NCBI RefSeq assembly: GCF_042242105.1
Contig: NC_092012.1
Coordinates: 5,378,470-5,442,469, forward strand
DNA length: 64,000 bases
Direction of reading: 5' to 3'
Origin: Pempheris klunzingeri
Lineage: Eukaryota; Chordata; Actinopteri; Acropomatiformes; Pempheridae
In this document: positions 1 to 13,500 of the stretch, piece after piece
How the letters are laid out: each line of letters opens with the position of its first letter
Numbering within the stretch: the stretch's first letter is position 1
Notes under the pieces: model-generated
Databases searched by the model: none
Told to the model about the DNA's origin: nothing
Seen by the model: only the letters and a program-made list of their open reading frames with translations
Made by a program: the position numbers and the translations under genes

Positions 1-3000
1 CCTGCTAATAAAGTGTGGAAATCTCCCTAGCTGACAGGGGTCGGGGGGGCACACCGTCTCGTGAATAGCAAACTTAGGCTCCAGCACGGCATTCCTCCCC
101 TTCCCGAGGTCTGATTAAAAGGGAGCACAACGAGGGGTCATACACCCCCCCCTGATGGATGTGTAATATAGGCTGAGTCAGGCTGCACAAATACTGCCTC
201 TGTCTTCTTGGAGGAAGATGGAGTTTAAAATCCTTGCTGAGAGCATGTATGAGTCCATGGGCATAGCTTACCAACTCAGCGGCTGACACTGGTGCACCAG
301 CAAAGTGACTTGCTGTGTACTGTAGCAGAAAATATAACACCAACGGACAACATTCACTTACAGCAATTTTCCAGCAACTGAGCAAGCGTGCAACTGTGCG
401 GCAGGAGAATGATCACAACAGGGGGAGACACAGGGTTCAACACAAGAAGAAAGTGAAGTGAAAGTCAAATGTATTTTACCATTCCCTTTTTCAAGAATTC
501 GCCATCTTCAAGAGTGTAGGCCTGCAATCAGTAAACAGATGGAAAACAAGTGAAAATCAACGTGTACAAAAACTAAACCACCAAGCATCCAATCAGATAA
601 TCAGGGGAAGAAGAAGAGGAGCAAGCATGGCCACCAAAACCTATAAAATGTCCTTTTCAGGCAGTGCCTTTAAAGCACTAAACAGAGGCAGCTGATAAAA
701 TGGATTGGTGGAGATGGTTTTGTAGTAAGGCCTGAGGAGGTATTCTAAACTTGGGTGTCCTCTGGGATAACTGGTCTAAAATGCTGTTTATCACAACATC
801 CCTGGTTTGAATCCAAAGGCGGAGCTTTTACTGCACCTCTCTCCGTCCACACTGTGACATATATTATTAACCATAAAGCCTCACAGACGGTATTCATTGA
901 AGAGATCCGAGGAATGGTGCTATAAAACACGGATGAGCTTTTACTGAAAGACCGACTGCCACATTTTGACCATGTTGCAGGTGATCATGGCATGTTTTAT
1001 CTGAGGCGTCTGAAAAGGGCAGGCAGTAGTCTGAGGTGTTTTAGTTTGCCCGTATTGTTTCATTACCAAATGAAGCTGATCGTCACTGTGCAACCACACA
1101 ATGACTCTGCTTGAGTTAGGTGTGTTTTAATAACCCAGCAGCCCGCCACATAATCGAAAGTGATTTGCTGCCATCTACTGTCTTGAGGCTTTAGTACAGT
1201 AATAATATATTAATGTGTCCACTGTTGCTCATGCACAGTATATAAAACTTGAACCAGGATACTGTCTCGAGAAGTAACTTGGATTTGTGAGAAGAGGGAG
1301 TTCAGTGAAGATGTCATTGAGCTTTACATCATTTAAGATGAAGTAATTCAATAGATGACTGAAGAAAGTAAGCAGAAGTAAGTAATTGTGCCTCTGAAGC
1401 ATCATCCACCACATCCCAATATATATATAGTCAACTAACCAGTCCTGTAAGTGACTTTAACCTGGTTACTTTCAGTATAGATTTACTTTTCGTCTCACTT
1501 TTTTAGAAGTTTTTGTTTTTCTTGAATTGATTAGAGCTTTTTTATACAATATCCTCATCGTCAAATGTCTTCTTACCATCTTTAAAATAAAACCAGCGGA
1601 AGTGAGATTATGTCTAAATATGTAACACGTATTAGGCTTCACTGATATTGCAGGGGTCCTGGTTGTTCTTCCTGAGTGTTTCGTGACTGCAGGATCTGAA
1701 AGACCTGTTTGACTACCACACACCACTGACTCCCATTCAAATCTTCATTCTTGTTAGATCTCCTGTTCTTCACTCCTATTCTGGCTCTTTACTGTTCTAA
1801 CATCTACTGTTTGCTTTTTTTTAAATGAGTGACTGGATTTTTCTGGTCAAGTTTTAACCCCTTGTTGCCTGTTGTCGCAAATTCGCCTCAAACCTCTTCC
1901 GGTCTTGATGCAGCTGGGGTGGCCTCTGTATCCCACTAATGCTGGTTGATGCATCATCTATGTATACATTATATATACATAGATACATACACACATACAT
2001 AAATATATATATATATCCTATGCATGTATACATATATATTATATCATACTATTATTATATTGTACTAGTCTATGCTATGCTATATTCAAATTAACAATCT
2101 CCACTTAATTTAGCATCTGCTTGAATGCAAAAACACAAATAATTAATTTTTTTATATAATTGTAAATAAATTCAGGCAGTAAGGGGTTAAAGCAAAGCAA
2201 GACGAAGGACATGTTCCTGTTTTTAATGAGCCAGAGTTCAGACTGGGATCCTCGGACACCTCCTCGGGTAGTCAATTATATTTACATAAAGATAAATAAA
2301 CGGACTACTTTTTGACAGGTTTATAAGTTAAAATTTAAAAACAAGATGATCAGGCCATAATGATTTTACTGCCCTCACACCCTCCAGGTGGGACTCCACA
2401 TGGCTAGCTATCAAGGCCCTTTATCATATTATTATTATTACCGTACTATTCATGCATTGTATTATAATATTCTCTCGTGTTTTTGTCCCGCACGCTGTCC
2501 TGTGTAGACCAGGAAATACAGGTGTATGATAAAGCCACCTGTTCCGTTGCCTCATGGGAGGGGTGGGACAGGACAAACCACAGACAGCCCTGACTTCCTT
2601 GTATCTCCATGTTGGAATAATCAAACACAGAGCAATCTCCAACAGTTGAAGGTAAGAAAGGCTTTTTGACAATGCATAACATAACACTTCTGTGGTCAGC
2701 TGATAGTTTTAGTGACGTTGAAAACAATAATGGATTAGTTACCTGATGAAGTTGGAAATGAGGCAGTTAAACTATTCCGCGCAATGTAGTGCAAGCTACT
2801 AGTTTGGTTAAGGAGAGCTCAGAAATTGTTTTAGAAAGAATCGTGAATATTACGAACAGCATTTTAATCTGGATACATTTACTCAGTGACAATATATCTT
2901 TAAATAATAATAAATAAATAAAATCTCGATTCAAACACGGAAGTAGTCAAATTCAACGAGACTTCCGTCCTGGGCATCTGCCTTCAAAATAAAAGTGAGG

Positions 3001-3600
3001 AATTTTAAAACAGCATTATCTATCGTTTTTGTTTAAGGTCTACACACATGAAGTGGTTCACCCACCTAAATTAGTTTGAAATGAATAAGTCAAAGTGCTA
3101 TTTACAATCTTCAGCATTTACTATTCATGTCTAATTATAAAAAGGCACATAATTAATTAAAAGTTTTTTTAATTAAAGATATTTTTTCCATAGAGAAATG
3201 CACAACAGATGCTGCACATACATCATACAAATGAGTACAACTATTGTAAATCAATCCAGGATTGCAAGTCAATACAGTAATAGTAAATATGGCTTTCTAA
3301 CAATTACACACCATGTTATTTATGCATGCAAGTATTTTGCTCTCTGTCTAAATGTTTGAGTAATAAAGCAAACAGCAAGAAAAGTTTTGACTTATAATTG
3401 CCAGTTCGTCTTGCACTATATAGTTATGTTTCACTATAGGCTAATGGTAGACAGACTTAACAGTCCATACAGACGTTTTGTTTATCAATTATATCAAGAA
3501 TAAGAATAACAAGTTGCATTTAGCTGTGGGACTACTCTTGCAATTTCTTTTGTGCATACCAGGTTTATGGTCAGGCATATATTTGTGTACATGGGCTTTT
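1..3600. other. Intergenic DNA upstream of slc35c1
   Basis: I can support no gene here. The stretch is AT-rich with several TA-rich low-complexity patches. Short open frames on the minus strand (around 74-385 and 2424-2727) have no family resemblance I recognise. About 3,600-3,764 becomes more GC-rich and probably holds the slc35c1 promoter and 5' UTR, but I see no clear TATA box. Confidence 0.5.
1962..2065. repeat. TA/TACA-rich low-complexity tract
   Basis: About 100 bases consist almost only of TATA, TACA and ATAT units, including an uninterrupted TA run near 2004-2016. This is simple-sequence DNA with no coding content. Confidence 0.75.
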
Positions 3601-3764
3601 ATTCTGAAAAACTTAGATCGGAAGCCGCACTGTTGTTGCCGCTGGCGGAACTCAATCGTCATGTTTGGACCGTGTAATTACTACCGCTGCCGGGCTGTAG
3701 CCACACATTAGCACGTTTAAATGCCCCAGTTTTGACCCAGGTTGTCCTTTATTTCTCTGTAACC

Positions 3765-5817
3765 ATGAACAGGACCCAGCTGAAGCGGTCCAGTATTTTA
3801 AGGATGGCTCTGGCCGGCTCGGAAACGATGGACCAGGACGAACATGGAGACCCTTTCATACTCCGAGCTGTCCGGATAGCAGCCGTGGTTGTCCTGTACT
3901 GGTTTGTTTCAATAACAATGGTGTTCCTTAATAATTACCTGCTGGACAACCGGGAACTGGACGCGCCGTTGTTCGTCACTTTCTACCAGTGTGTGGTGAC
4001 CGTGGGGCTCTGCTGGCTCATGCAGCTGCTGTCCAGACTGTGTCCGGGACTCATCGACTTCCCGTCGGTCAGATTCGACGTGAAGACGTCCCGGGAGGTG
4101 CTGCCGCTGTCCGTCGTGTTCATCGGCATGATCACCTTCAACAACCTGTGCCTGAAATATGTCGGAGTGGCTTTCTACACGGTCGGCCGCTCACTCAGCA
4201 CAGTTTTCAACGTGCTGCTGTCTTACTTTATCCTGAAGCAGACCACATCCTTCCATGCCATACTCTGCTGTGGGGTCATATTAGGTATGGTGACCTCCTC
4301 CTTGATTAACAAATGAACTGTTTAAACTTCTGACAGCATCTGATGCAGGTTAAAAATACAATCTGCACTCATATACAGTGCATGAACCAACATCTTAATA
4401 CACTTGAGCACCTCATTGCAAAACTGTGAGCATGAATCTGCCGTCATAAATACGCTCCACTTTTAGGGAAGCCTTTCTGCAAGATTTTGCAACCAGGCTG
4501 CATCAGTCACATGAGCGTAAACGAGTTAGAGTAGGGCAGGGATCATAATTTCTTCCACATCAAACTCTGAGAACAGTTTGTTTTGTTATGGACCTGACTT
4601 TGAGCTCACCGTCACTGTTCTTGAAATAGAAAAAGACTTTCCCCAAATTTTGACATCAGTTAGGGCATTGCCATCTAAAATATTACTGTATGCTGTAGAA
4701 TTAAAGTGTCCCTTTTAAGGTCCCATATTATGCAAAATGCCCTTTTTATTGCAGCATGACCTCAAAATGAGCAGAATATATGATCTTTGATTAGAGATGA
4801 GGGCCCCAAACCATTTGCAAATTTTGGTCATTGACTCAATTCAAACCTACTCACGTAATAGAATAATTCCTGGACAGAAATTAAACCAAAATCCATCACC
4901 ATTTGTATGAAATTGCCATTTTCAGTTTATAACAGCGTTCCTCTTTCCTCTATTCATTTTGCACTGATATAGATGAAATGTGGCTCTAGGAACACTATTT
5001 CCTGCCAAACTCAACATTTAGCTCACAAATCTCTTTGGAAACAAAGATCATTTTTACAGTCCTGGTTTCAATCAACATTTTCATTCCTGGCAGAAAAGAT
5101 TAAACAAAGAATCAATAAAGAAATATAACAAATTAGGATATTTCACTGCTGAAAGTAAGCTGCCTGCAGTTTGGCTGTTCTAGTGTTACAAATGCTCCAT
5201 TGTGTATCATGATATCTCTGTCCTAAATGTGTCCAGGTGGTTTCTGGCTCGGTGTGGACCAGGAAGGCTTGGCCGGGTCCCTGTCCTGGTCAGGTGTCTT
5301 CTTTGGGGTGTTGGCCAGCGCTTTTGTCTCCCTGAACGCCATCTACACCAAGAAGGTGATGCCGGCAGTAGACGGGAACATCTGGAAGCTGTCCTACTAC
5401 AACAACATTAACGCCTGCATCCTCTTCCTCCCGCTCATTATTGTGTTTGGAGAATTGGGCAACATCGCCAGCTTCACCCGTCTCTCTGACCTCAGGTTCT
5501 GGGCCATGATGACACTCGGAGGGGTGTTTGGTTTCGCCATCGGCTACGTCACGGGCCTCCAGATTAAGTTCACCAGTCCGCTCACACACAACGTCTCAGG
5601 CACAGCGAAGGCCTGCGCGCAGACTGTTATTGCGGTGGTGTATAACTCTTCCAGCAAAAGCTTGCTGTGGTGGACCAGTAACATGATGGTTCTAGGTGGC
5701 TCGTCAGCCTACACTTGGGTCAAAAGTCTCGAAATGAAGAAGATTCCCCACAAAGACCCTCAGGACTCAGCCAAGGAAAAACTGCTGTCAGGGGAGAAAG
5801 GTAACATGGGAGTGTAG
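3765..5817 (+). CDS. slc35c1: GDP-fucose transporter 1, Golgi (SLC35C1)
   Basis: The product imports GDP-fucose into the Golgi lumen in exchange for GMP, supplying fucosyltransferases; it belongs to the drug/metabolite-transporter superfamily (multi-pass). Two coding exons, 3765-4284 and 5237-5817, flank one GT-AG intron; joined they give 366 residues, close to the 364 of human. The start was chosen at the ATG opening MNRTQLKRS, matching the human MNRAPLKRS; an in-frame ATG at 3732 is possible but not supported by homology. Family hallmarks are [10 protein letters not shown], the block from [20 protein letters not shown] into [19 protein letters not shown] across the splice junction, [10 protein letters not shown], and near the C-terminus [20 protein letters not shown] and [17 protein letters not shown]. 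It ends in MGV, as in human. A small loop (YNSSSKS) replaces human YYEETKS. No frameshift or stop was seen. Confidence 0.97.
4715..4752 (+). repeat. Fragment of a common fish interspersed repeat
   Basis: The stretch beginning GGTCCCATATTATGCAAAAT inside the slc35c1 intron matches the start of an interspersed repeat I know to be very common in teleost introns. Only the leading edge is recognisable. Family assignment is from memory. Confidence 0.5.
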
Positions 5818-7400
5818 CCATTACTACAGGGCTGAGAAATAATCAGCTTTTATCATGCTGCGTGAGAATGTGAAATAATGTCAGATTTAGAATATGATGG
5901 AAGTGATACACACATGGAATCATGGTTTTAGTTTAGGTTTAACAGTCTTGTGATTTTATATGGTTTGACTTGAGGCTTGAAGTAACTTTGTACATATATT
6001 TTATTTAAAGCTATTCACATTCATTTGGGGCCTTTTTTTACAATTATTTTTTAAATGAAATTAATTACAATGTGTCTTTTGTGATCTCTTCAGCAAATGA
6101 AGGAAAGAAAATCATGTTTTTAGTCACAGGGAGGGTATATTAACTCAGATCGAGGATCACAGCAGAAATAGAGACTTTTTTACACCTACCTGCCATTTTT
6201 ATGAATGTATATCACTATTTTGTTAATGTTTTTAGGGAAACCTCTGGCGAGGAACCTGTCTGCTTTCTCAAATATGAGCAAAGCCAAGACAACGGGATCA
6301 GTAATATCCTGTAGTTTATAGAGGACACAACAGGCACAGCAATCAGAAACCCTGTGTCAGTGGGACTAACGTACAATGGGCTTTTATCCCCAAACATAAC
6401 ACTCCTTTAGCATTTTAACTTGTATATTATTTATCTACCTAGAGCACATTGTGTTTCTGAGCTCAGTCAGATTGTAACATCGGCAGTGACATGAGATCTA
6501 TGAAGATATATTTGCATTTCAAAACAAAAGTGCGGTGAAAAATAACATTGCTAGAATATTTCTTTATAGGTCTCATGTTTCACATGTTCCTACTTTTACA
6601 TGTGTCAGTATCTTGTACACGTCACAGGTGTACATTGTGCCACGAGGAGTCTTTGTTCACACTTGTCATTCTCTCTTGGCTTATGGTGTTACATATCAGG
6701 TATCTCTTTACCAGCCTGAACGTCTTTAAGTAAACCATTGTCTGCATTCAAAACCAGCTTTCTAAAATGTAACATTTAAGTTGCTGTTGAACTAAAACAG
6801 AACCAGTGAGCTTATTTGAAGTAAAACATTAAAGATGGTGTACAAGTCAACTGCTCTCAAGTTTTCCTATTGGTGTATATGACCGTATGACAATGTGATA
6901 TTTTGCAGTTTAAAAGTAGAGAGTTTGATTTATCAGTTATATATTTTCAACTGTAATCTCATGATAACAGAACCAAAACAAATGGAGCAAAGTCTGAGCT
7001 TCCCCACCTTTTTATCTATCTTATGAGGAAAATATTCAAGCCATTAAACCATCTTAACTCCGTTCTGCCTGTGCTCATCTCCGATGTGCCTGAGAAGTTA
7101 ATGAAGCTGGCGGTCGTGTGGTTTTTTGCACGCTTCAAGCAAAACGTTGACACGAGCCGCCGCCTGCCTTCAAAGGTCAATACTGTTGAGAGGACAGCTT
7201 GGAGCGCAACATTACCAAGTATCTCCACATGCTGACCACTGCCTCACACAAGGAGCAGGTGGCCAGAAATGCAAATGTGCATATGTTCATGTCTGAACAG
7301 CTCCCTCACTGAGTGTAATGTATATTGATGTACAAAGGAATGATTCATTATTCAGAGTGTTAAGGAAGGTGAATGTTCTTACACCTGCTGAAATAAATAC
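5818..7400 (+). other. slc35c1: slc35c1 3' UTR and downstream region
   Basis: After the TAG at 5815-5817 there is AT-rich noncoding DNA. Possible poly(A) signals are ATTAAA at 6828-6833 and AATAAA at 7392-7397, so the 3' UTR is probably 1.0-1.6 kb. A patch at 7023-7315 is more GC-rich and coding-like (see findings), but I cannot assign it to a family. Confidence 0.5.
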
Positions 7401-10400
7401 ATAATGAATTAACAAAATGACTAGACATACTTATACAGACAGAAGTTACTGTATGGAAATCATCCTATTTGTAGGTCACTGGTACTAAAGCTAGTACATT
7501 GTTGGAGATTACGCTGTGAGCCAGAAAACTGCTAATAATAGGAATATATTCAATATCATTGTTTAAGTATTAAGTATTTAACCATTTTAGTAAAATGCTA
7601 ATTTTTATTTTATTTTTCATAGAAAAATGTTTTTTCTTATTATTCTTTTGTGTAAAGACGCAGCCACTGTGTCTAATTCTATCTGTCTTGGTAGTCCAGA
7701 TTGCTAAATACACCCACAGTTAATATCTATCTGTCTTCATAATTCTTGCTACTTCTGGGGCCTCAATTAAGGTGATAAGATGTGTTTCAGTGAGCGGCGC
7801 CCTCCGTGTGTCACTGTCGCTAATGTGGGTGGCGTGGTTATTGTCAACACTGGATGGAGGTGAGGAAGGTCAGTGGATGCTGAAGCCGAGCGGGATGAGA
7901 GTCTCTGGGCTCCAAATGGAATATTTCTCTGAGCAATGGGGCGGCTAAAAATAGCTGAAAGAGCACCATGGGTAATTACACGAACCGAAAAACACTGGTC
8001 TCTGATGTCAAGAACTCATTTCAACAGTGAATTTGGCCTTGTGACACCAATGAAAGTTTTATAACTGTGTCATAATGTGGAATACATAATCCCCCACCCC
8101 TCATCTCTCTCTCTCATCTCTGGCTGGGTCAGGTTCAGCGTGACAGGACGAGGCGAAATCTTCAACGATGACTGACAGTTCAAAGGCTGCAAGTATCATA
8201 AGTAGTCACTCATGTTTCTTTATGTGTGTCAGCTCAAAGTGGTGGTCAAAATGTGCTTGTCACTTTGTTGATGCCAGAGTTAATTACTGCTGGGGTGTTT
8301 TCAGTTAAAATCTCTCTGTACGTGGGAACACACTCTTGTCATGCCATGAGGGTTGCACACTTTATGTTTCTCAATACCTCCGCTAGTTACATTGTTTCAT
8401 GTAGTTTAATGTCCTCAGTATGATTAAATTAATTGACGTCTTTGCCGCTTAAGGGCAACAAAATAAGCTGTAAACACAGTTGTTAATGTGTAATATGTAT
8501 CCTTCCAGCTCTATTTTGGTCACCACCAGCTCTCACTGCTAAAGTCGCTAACTTTGCCTAACTGTCTGTCCTTATGTGCCAGGCAGGGAGAATACACTGG
8601 GCTTATCAGAGCGTTGTGCTAAAATGATGCTGATGAGAATGATCAGACTGAAACAAAAGGCCGTAAAACCGAAAGACACTGTGGGCATCCATGAGCAACC
8701 CTTTTCACCACACAACACAGATTCTGTATCACAGAAAAAAAGAAACAACCAAAGAAACAAATGGGTAGATGGGTAGATGGGTAGATGGGTACCCACCTGG
8801 TTTGCCCACATATGTGTTCTTCAGTGCGATTCAAAATGTAATCATAGTTTTTGATTCGCACCTGATCTGTATGTTCAGGATGAAACATAATTGATGTTGA
8901 CTTGTGCACTTGAGCATGTGGACTTTATATGGGCAGCTTTTAGCACAAATTACAGCTTTCAGTCTCGCATATTAGCCCACACTCAGTCAAGCTGGACAGG
9001 TTTTCACATCAGCCTCCCAGCATCAATCATACAGATCAAGAAAAGCTTGTGAACATCTAGCAAACTAATGACTCTGTGAATGACTATTGACTTTTTGCTG
9101 TTCTGCGTCTGCTAAATTTACCAATAGGCAATTCTTTACTAATATAATAGCCTCATCATAGCAGGGTTGTGTTAAGGCGAATGATTTGTCACCATCAATT
9201 TATCATAGAGATCTTCTGCCCTCTAATGGTAAAAATATACGAGCATAAGTGCAGCTTTAAAAGAAAACACTAAAGCCTTTGTTATTGCTGAAGGCCTGGG
9301 GTGCATCAACAAGAAAATTAAGATGTTGTCACTATCCTGTAAAGACATTTATCTCCAAAGCATCAACTGTTCATGAGCTAATAAAAACAGCCCTGCTGGT
9401 GACAATTTTTCAACTAATTCAGCAGGTAAATGGTTTATCTATCGTAAGAGGTGGGAGAAATTGTCTAAACTCATAGAGATTCTTTTGAATTGTCATTGCA
9501 ATGTTATCACCACACACTGATTATATTTAAGATATGTCAGATCAATATAATGTAGATCACAATTAATATGCTATGTACAATCAAAGAATGATTTAACCGT
9601 CATCTTGGTAATATTAAAAAATGTCACACAAAGTAAAATATCCAAAAAAGTAAAAGACACCAGTCTTTATAAATGTATATGTAGTATTATCAGTCACAAG
9701 CTGTCTGCTTACAATCTGCTGTAATGGAGAAGATGAGAACAGATATCAAAACATGGAAACTCCTAAGTAAAGGCTTAGGTAATGGAAAAGAAACCTTGGG
9801 CATGAAATGGGCTGTGACGATCCTGTCGGCCTCATTGCTCCTGGCACATCTACGGAGACTGAGATCATAAACATTTCATGGAGGCGACATCTGTTATCTG
9901 TCTTTTAAAAAGTTACGAAATGGCCGTGTCTGGCATGACAGCTGGTGTATGATGAAGCATCAGTAAACACATTTGGCTTGATGCACCTGCACGTGGATTT
10001 TTTTCACATGACTTTTGCCATTTTTGGGGGGGGAAAAAAAGAATGACTTTGAAAATCTAACTGGAAGCTTGGGAGACATTCACTTCACTTCTTTTCCTGA
10101 AACCTCTCTCAGCAAACTGACAGATGGAATTTGTTTTCTCTGGACTTCTTTCATCTCGCCTCGCTGTTTTCCTCATTAGCATGTCTTTATTTCCCTCAAA
10201 TGCACTTTCCACTCCCTTCGCCAGCAAGTGTTTTTCCCCTGTTGCTATTCAGCAGACAGCACTCATTCTGGACTCGCAACAAGAGCAGAGAAACAGGAAC
10301 TAGTTGCATACCCGGCACTGATTCGAGCTGAACAATTTGAGAGCAAACACAAGCTTTCACAAAGGGATGCATGATGGAAGGAATGGGTTAAGGATCTCTG

Positions 10401-10544
10401 CCCATTACGCTGAGATGGGAGAATACATCATTCGCTGCTACGTCATATTTTTGAGCAGACAGGAAGATCTGTAGATAACACTGAGTTAGTGCTACCTTCT
10501 TGGAACTTCTCTGGAAGTTTACTGCTGTGGGCTTGGCAGCCAAA
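7401..10544. other. Intergenic region between slc35c1 and pamr1
   Basis: No gene is supported. A short signal-peptide-like frame from the ATG at 10124 lacks a donor in the phase that pamr1 exon 2 needs and was not used. The pamr1 promoter should lie just upstream of 10545; I see no TATA box I would defend. Confidence 0.5.
8761..8791. repeat. Short tandem repeat, ATGGGTAG unit
   Basis: About four direct copies of the 8-mer ATGGGTAG lie back to back, ending at a GTACCC. Confidence 0.85.
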
Positions 10545-13500
10545 ATGCTCACTTTCCAGGCATGGAAAGTGCCCATGCTCACTCTTCTGAGCCCCAAACT
10601 CTACTACCTCCTCCTCAATCTCTGTGTTTGTGTAACACCGTGGCCACATGGTAAGTAGAAGACATTTGCAGCGTTTGGTGAATGTTCTTACTGTACACAA
10701 TACCGAAGAGTCTTTCCATCTCATTGCCTCTTCTTTGTGAAAATGTCGTGGACTGTTGACTTAATTTCTGACTAACAGTGGAGTTATCTCATGACGGTGA
10801 GTCACCTCTGCTGCTAAGGACTCTATGTGCCTCACTGAAATAAGAGCCACACATAACCTCTCCTGCTCTGGCTTGTACACAGCTGTTTTCATTGGCAAAT
10901 AATGCAGATATTGGGCATATTAGCAAGGGTTCCATATCTGGGGGGCTTTTACATTTCATTTAGCACAGAAATCCATAACTATTGATGTGCAGGATTACAC
11001 CTATGATGAAGGCTGTAGGCCCTTGTGAATTTCATCCTGAGCCCACTTTTCCACTGCTTTGTTGTATATGTCTGGTGTTTGAGAGAACAATAACATAAAA
11101 CAGTTCAAACATTCATCGACATATCTAGTATTCCAAATGGGTTTGTGAAAAAAAAAAAAAAAGAACCTGCCATCTTCAGTGGGATTTTGGGACATATTTG
11201 AAACCGTCGCCGCTTGCCAAGCTGCTCAACGCGGTGCATGATTCTGGGTCAGAGCTCACAAGGTATGAGATTTGAGGTCAAGGCATCAGGTCTGAGATTT
11301 GGTTTGCAGGCAGTGTACAGTCCCGTTTGAGCTTGATAGCATCACCTGCCACTGAATCACCTGCCAAGACAGATTTCACACCTCAGCAGTTAGTCCAGTC
11401 CTCATGAAATGTTGTACATGTGTTGGAAGAGAGAGTCTGATCTGCATCGCCACAGAACCGGAAAATATGCTAAAGGGACCTATTTGTACCTCGGCCCTCC
11501 TCGCTGCAGTTCTATGACCACATGCAGAAACAGAAATGTGCTGCAGGGCTAAATTGGTCATTCAGTTTTTTATAGATAGATATAGAAATAGATAGAAATA
11601 TCTAAGTTTAAGTATTAGAACTAGGTGCGTATTGAGTTTGATGCCACTGTCCTTTGTTTTGGTTCCACAGTTCCGACAGGAGACAACTGTCCGAGCTCCG
11701 AGTGGAGCGTCATGTGTCGTCCGTGTTGTGAGTACCACCTGATCCAGTGTCAGTGTCCTTCAAAAGGGTCGAGGGTGGGCTACACTGTTCCCTGCTGCCG
11801 CAATGCTCGGGATCAGTGTGACCCCTGTATCATTCACCCAGGTACACTTTCATTGCTGCTTATAGAAGTTCTTTTATCTGTAATAACCTGCCAGGAGCTT
11901 ATTTTTGTCTTGCTGCTCATGGTGCCCACCCAGTTCCACTTCTACAGTTTATTCCAAACAAGCAGCTGGTGCTCTCAGAGGCTTAAAATACCTAACCGTC
12001 TGTCTATGAAGTCATATGTCCTAGAATAAAACCTACCATACCTACCATACCATGTAAAATCACTAAGGGGTTACACTAGTCAGCGACTAAGAGAGTCAAA
12101 TTGATTTAAAAATCGTATTGATATTATTATGACACTTTGTCCTTGCCAGGCTGCAGTCTGTTTGAGAACTGTAAAACCTGCCACAATGGAACGTGGAAGG
12201 CCAACGATGATTTCTTTGTCAATGGGAAGTACTGCACTGAGTGTCGCCAAGGCTGGAGTGGAGGGGACTGTAAAAGTGAGTTATATTGCTGTAATGCGCT
12301 TTTGCTGTAAGGACTTATCTCACCACAGAAGTAGAAGAATAATCTTGAATTTCAATGCTGACAGGAGAAAACATGGATACCATGCACCATGCTTCCTTAT
12401 CCTTATGAAGAATTGATCAGCTGCACTGCAACATTCCCCAAGCACTGATGTGTTTTTGCATATGATCGATACATCGCTGTGGCTGAATGCTAGTCTTTGT
12501 TTTTAGATGACATTTGCAAATGAAGTTCTTACTGGCCAGTCATCATATGACTGAATCATCCTAAAGGCTTCTTAAAGACTAACTACATGTGACAGCTTAA
12601 AGTGACTTTATGTATTGTTAGGCTTTATTTATATGTGCAGCAATTTTGCTGTATGTTTCAAAAACATAATCCATCACCTACAAATACAGCTCTTTATTAT
12701 CTATATCTAAAAGGAAACAAAATTAATTTACAGAACAATGGATCTGCATCCACATTTGTAATACACCGTGAGGACACTTGGTGGCGACAATGCTTTTTTG
12801 TTTGATTTCTGCCAAGCAACAGCCACAGAAGTCTTGTTTTGTTATCATAAAAAAAAAATGAATTATCAGGATGGTGCCTCAGCAGCTATCAGACCTAAAT
12901 GATTCAAATCAAATAAGTACTGGTAATAAAGGAAAGAAAACAAGATTATTCACTCCCGTGGCCCATAGGTTGACTGCCATTCTGCTAAGAGAAGGCTTGG
13001 AGCCATTGTGCAGCTTCTCTTGTTCTGCACGACCTGTTTAAACTCAAATCAAATCAAATAGGCTGCATGATTATAATAATTCTGTGCAGGGCAGCGTGTA
13101 CAAAAAGGCTAGTGAATTCTAGAATATTCTAAAAGCGTAAAACCTTTTAACCATTTAATATCAGACTCTAATTTCATCCCTCACTCTGGTCCCTTTCATT
13201 AGTGAGGACAATTTTCATTGCTTTTTTAGTCCTCCTGAGGAACACACACGTGCCAGCATGAAAACCAGCATGATGTTTATAATTATGGTTAATGAAGGGG
13301 CTGGTTGGAGCCCATCATCTCATATGTTATTGGAAAGTCATCTGCCCTCTTATACAGCATGTGGCATCACTGGTCCACCAGTGAAAATGCTGAGTGCCAT
13401 TGTGATAAACACACAATTAACGAGAATGTGAATTCACTGAGTGAAAGTAATCACAGTTCTCTTGTGGGCAGCGTGCGGAGGCGTCATTCAGCGGGCTCAG

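Noticed and set aside
245..385. Two exon-like segments on the minus strand with good acceptor and donor motifs (YTASHFAGAPVSAAEL between CTACAG and GTAAGC; vaguely Mediator-4-like).
   Set aside because: The implied intron between the two segments is only about 43 bases and the similarity stops after a few residues; no continuing exons appear on the minus strand.
3478..3711. 77-codon plus-strand frame upstream of slc35c1.
   Set aside because: No family resemblance; it overlaps the expected promoter and 5' UTR and ends before the true start.
3989..4309. Second open frame overlapping slc35c1 exon 1.
   Set aside because: Shadow frame created by the GC-rich coding exon.
10124..10330. Signal-peptide-like frame starting MEFVFSGLLSS as pamr1 exon 1.
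   Set aside because: No GT donor in phase 1. The ATG at 10545 gives a hydrophobic leader ending at a consensus GTAAGT donor in the required phase.
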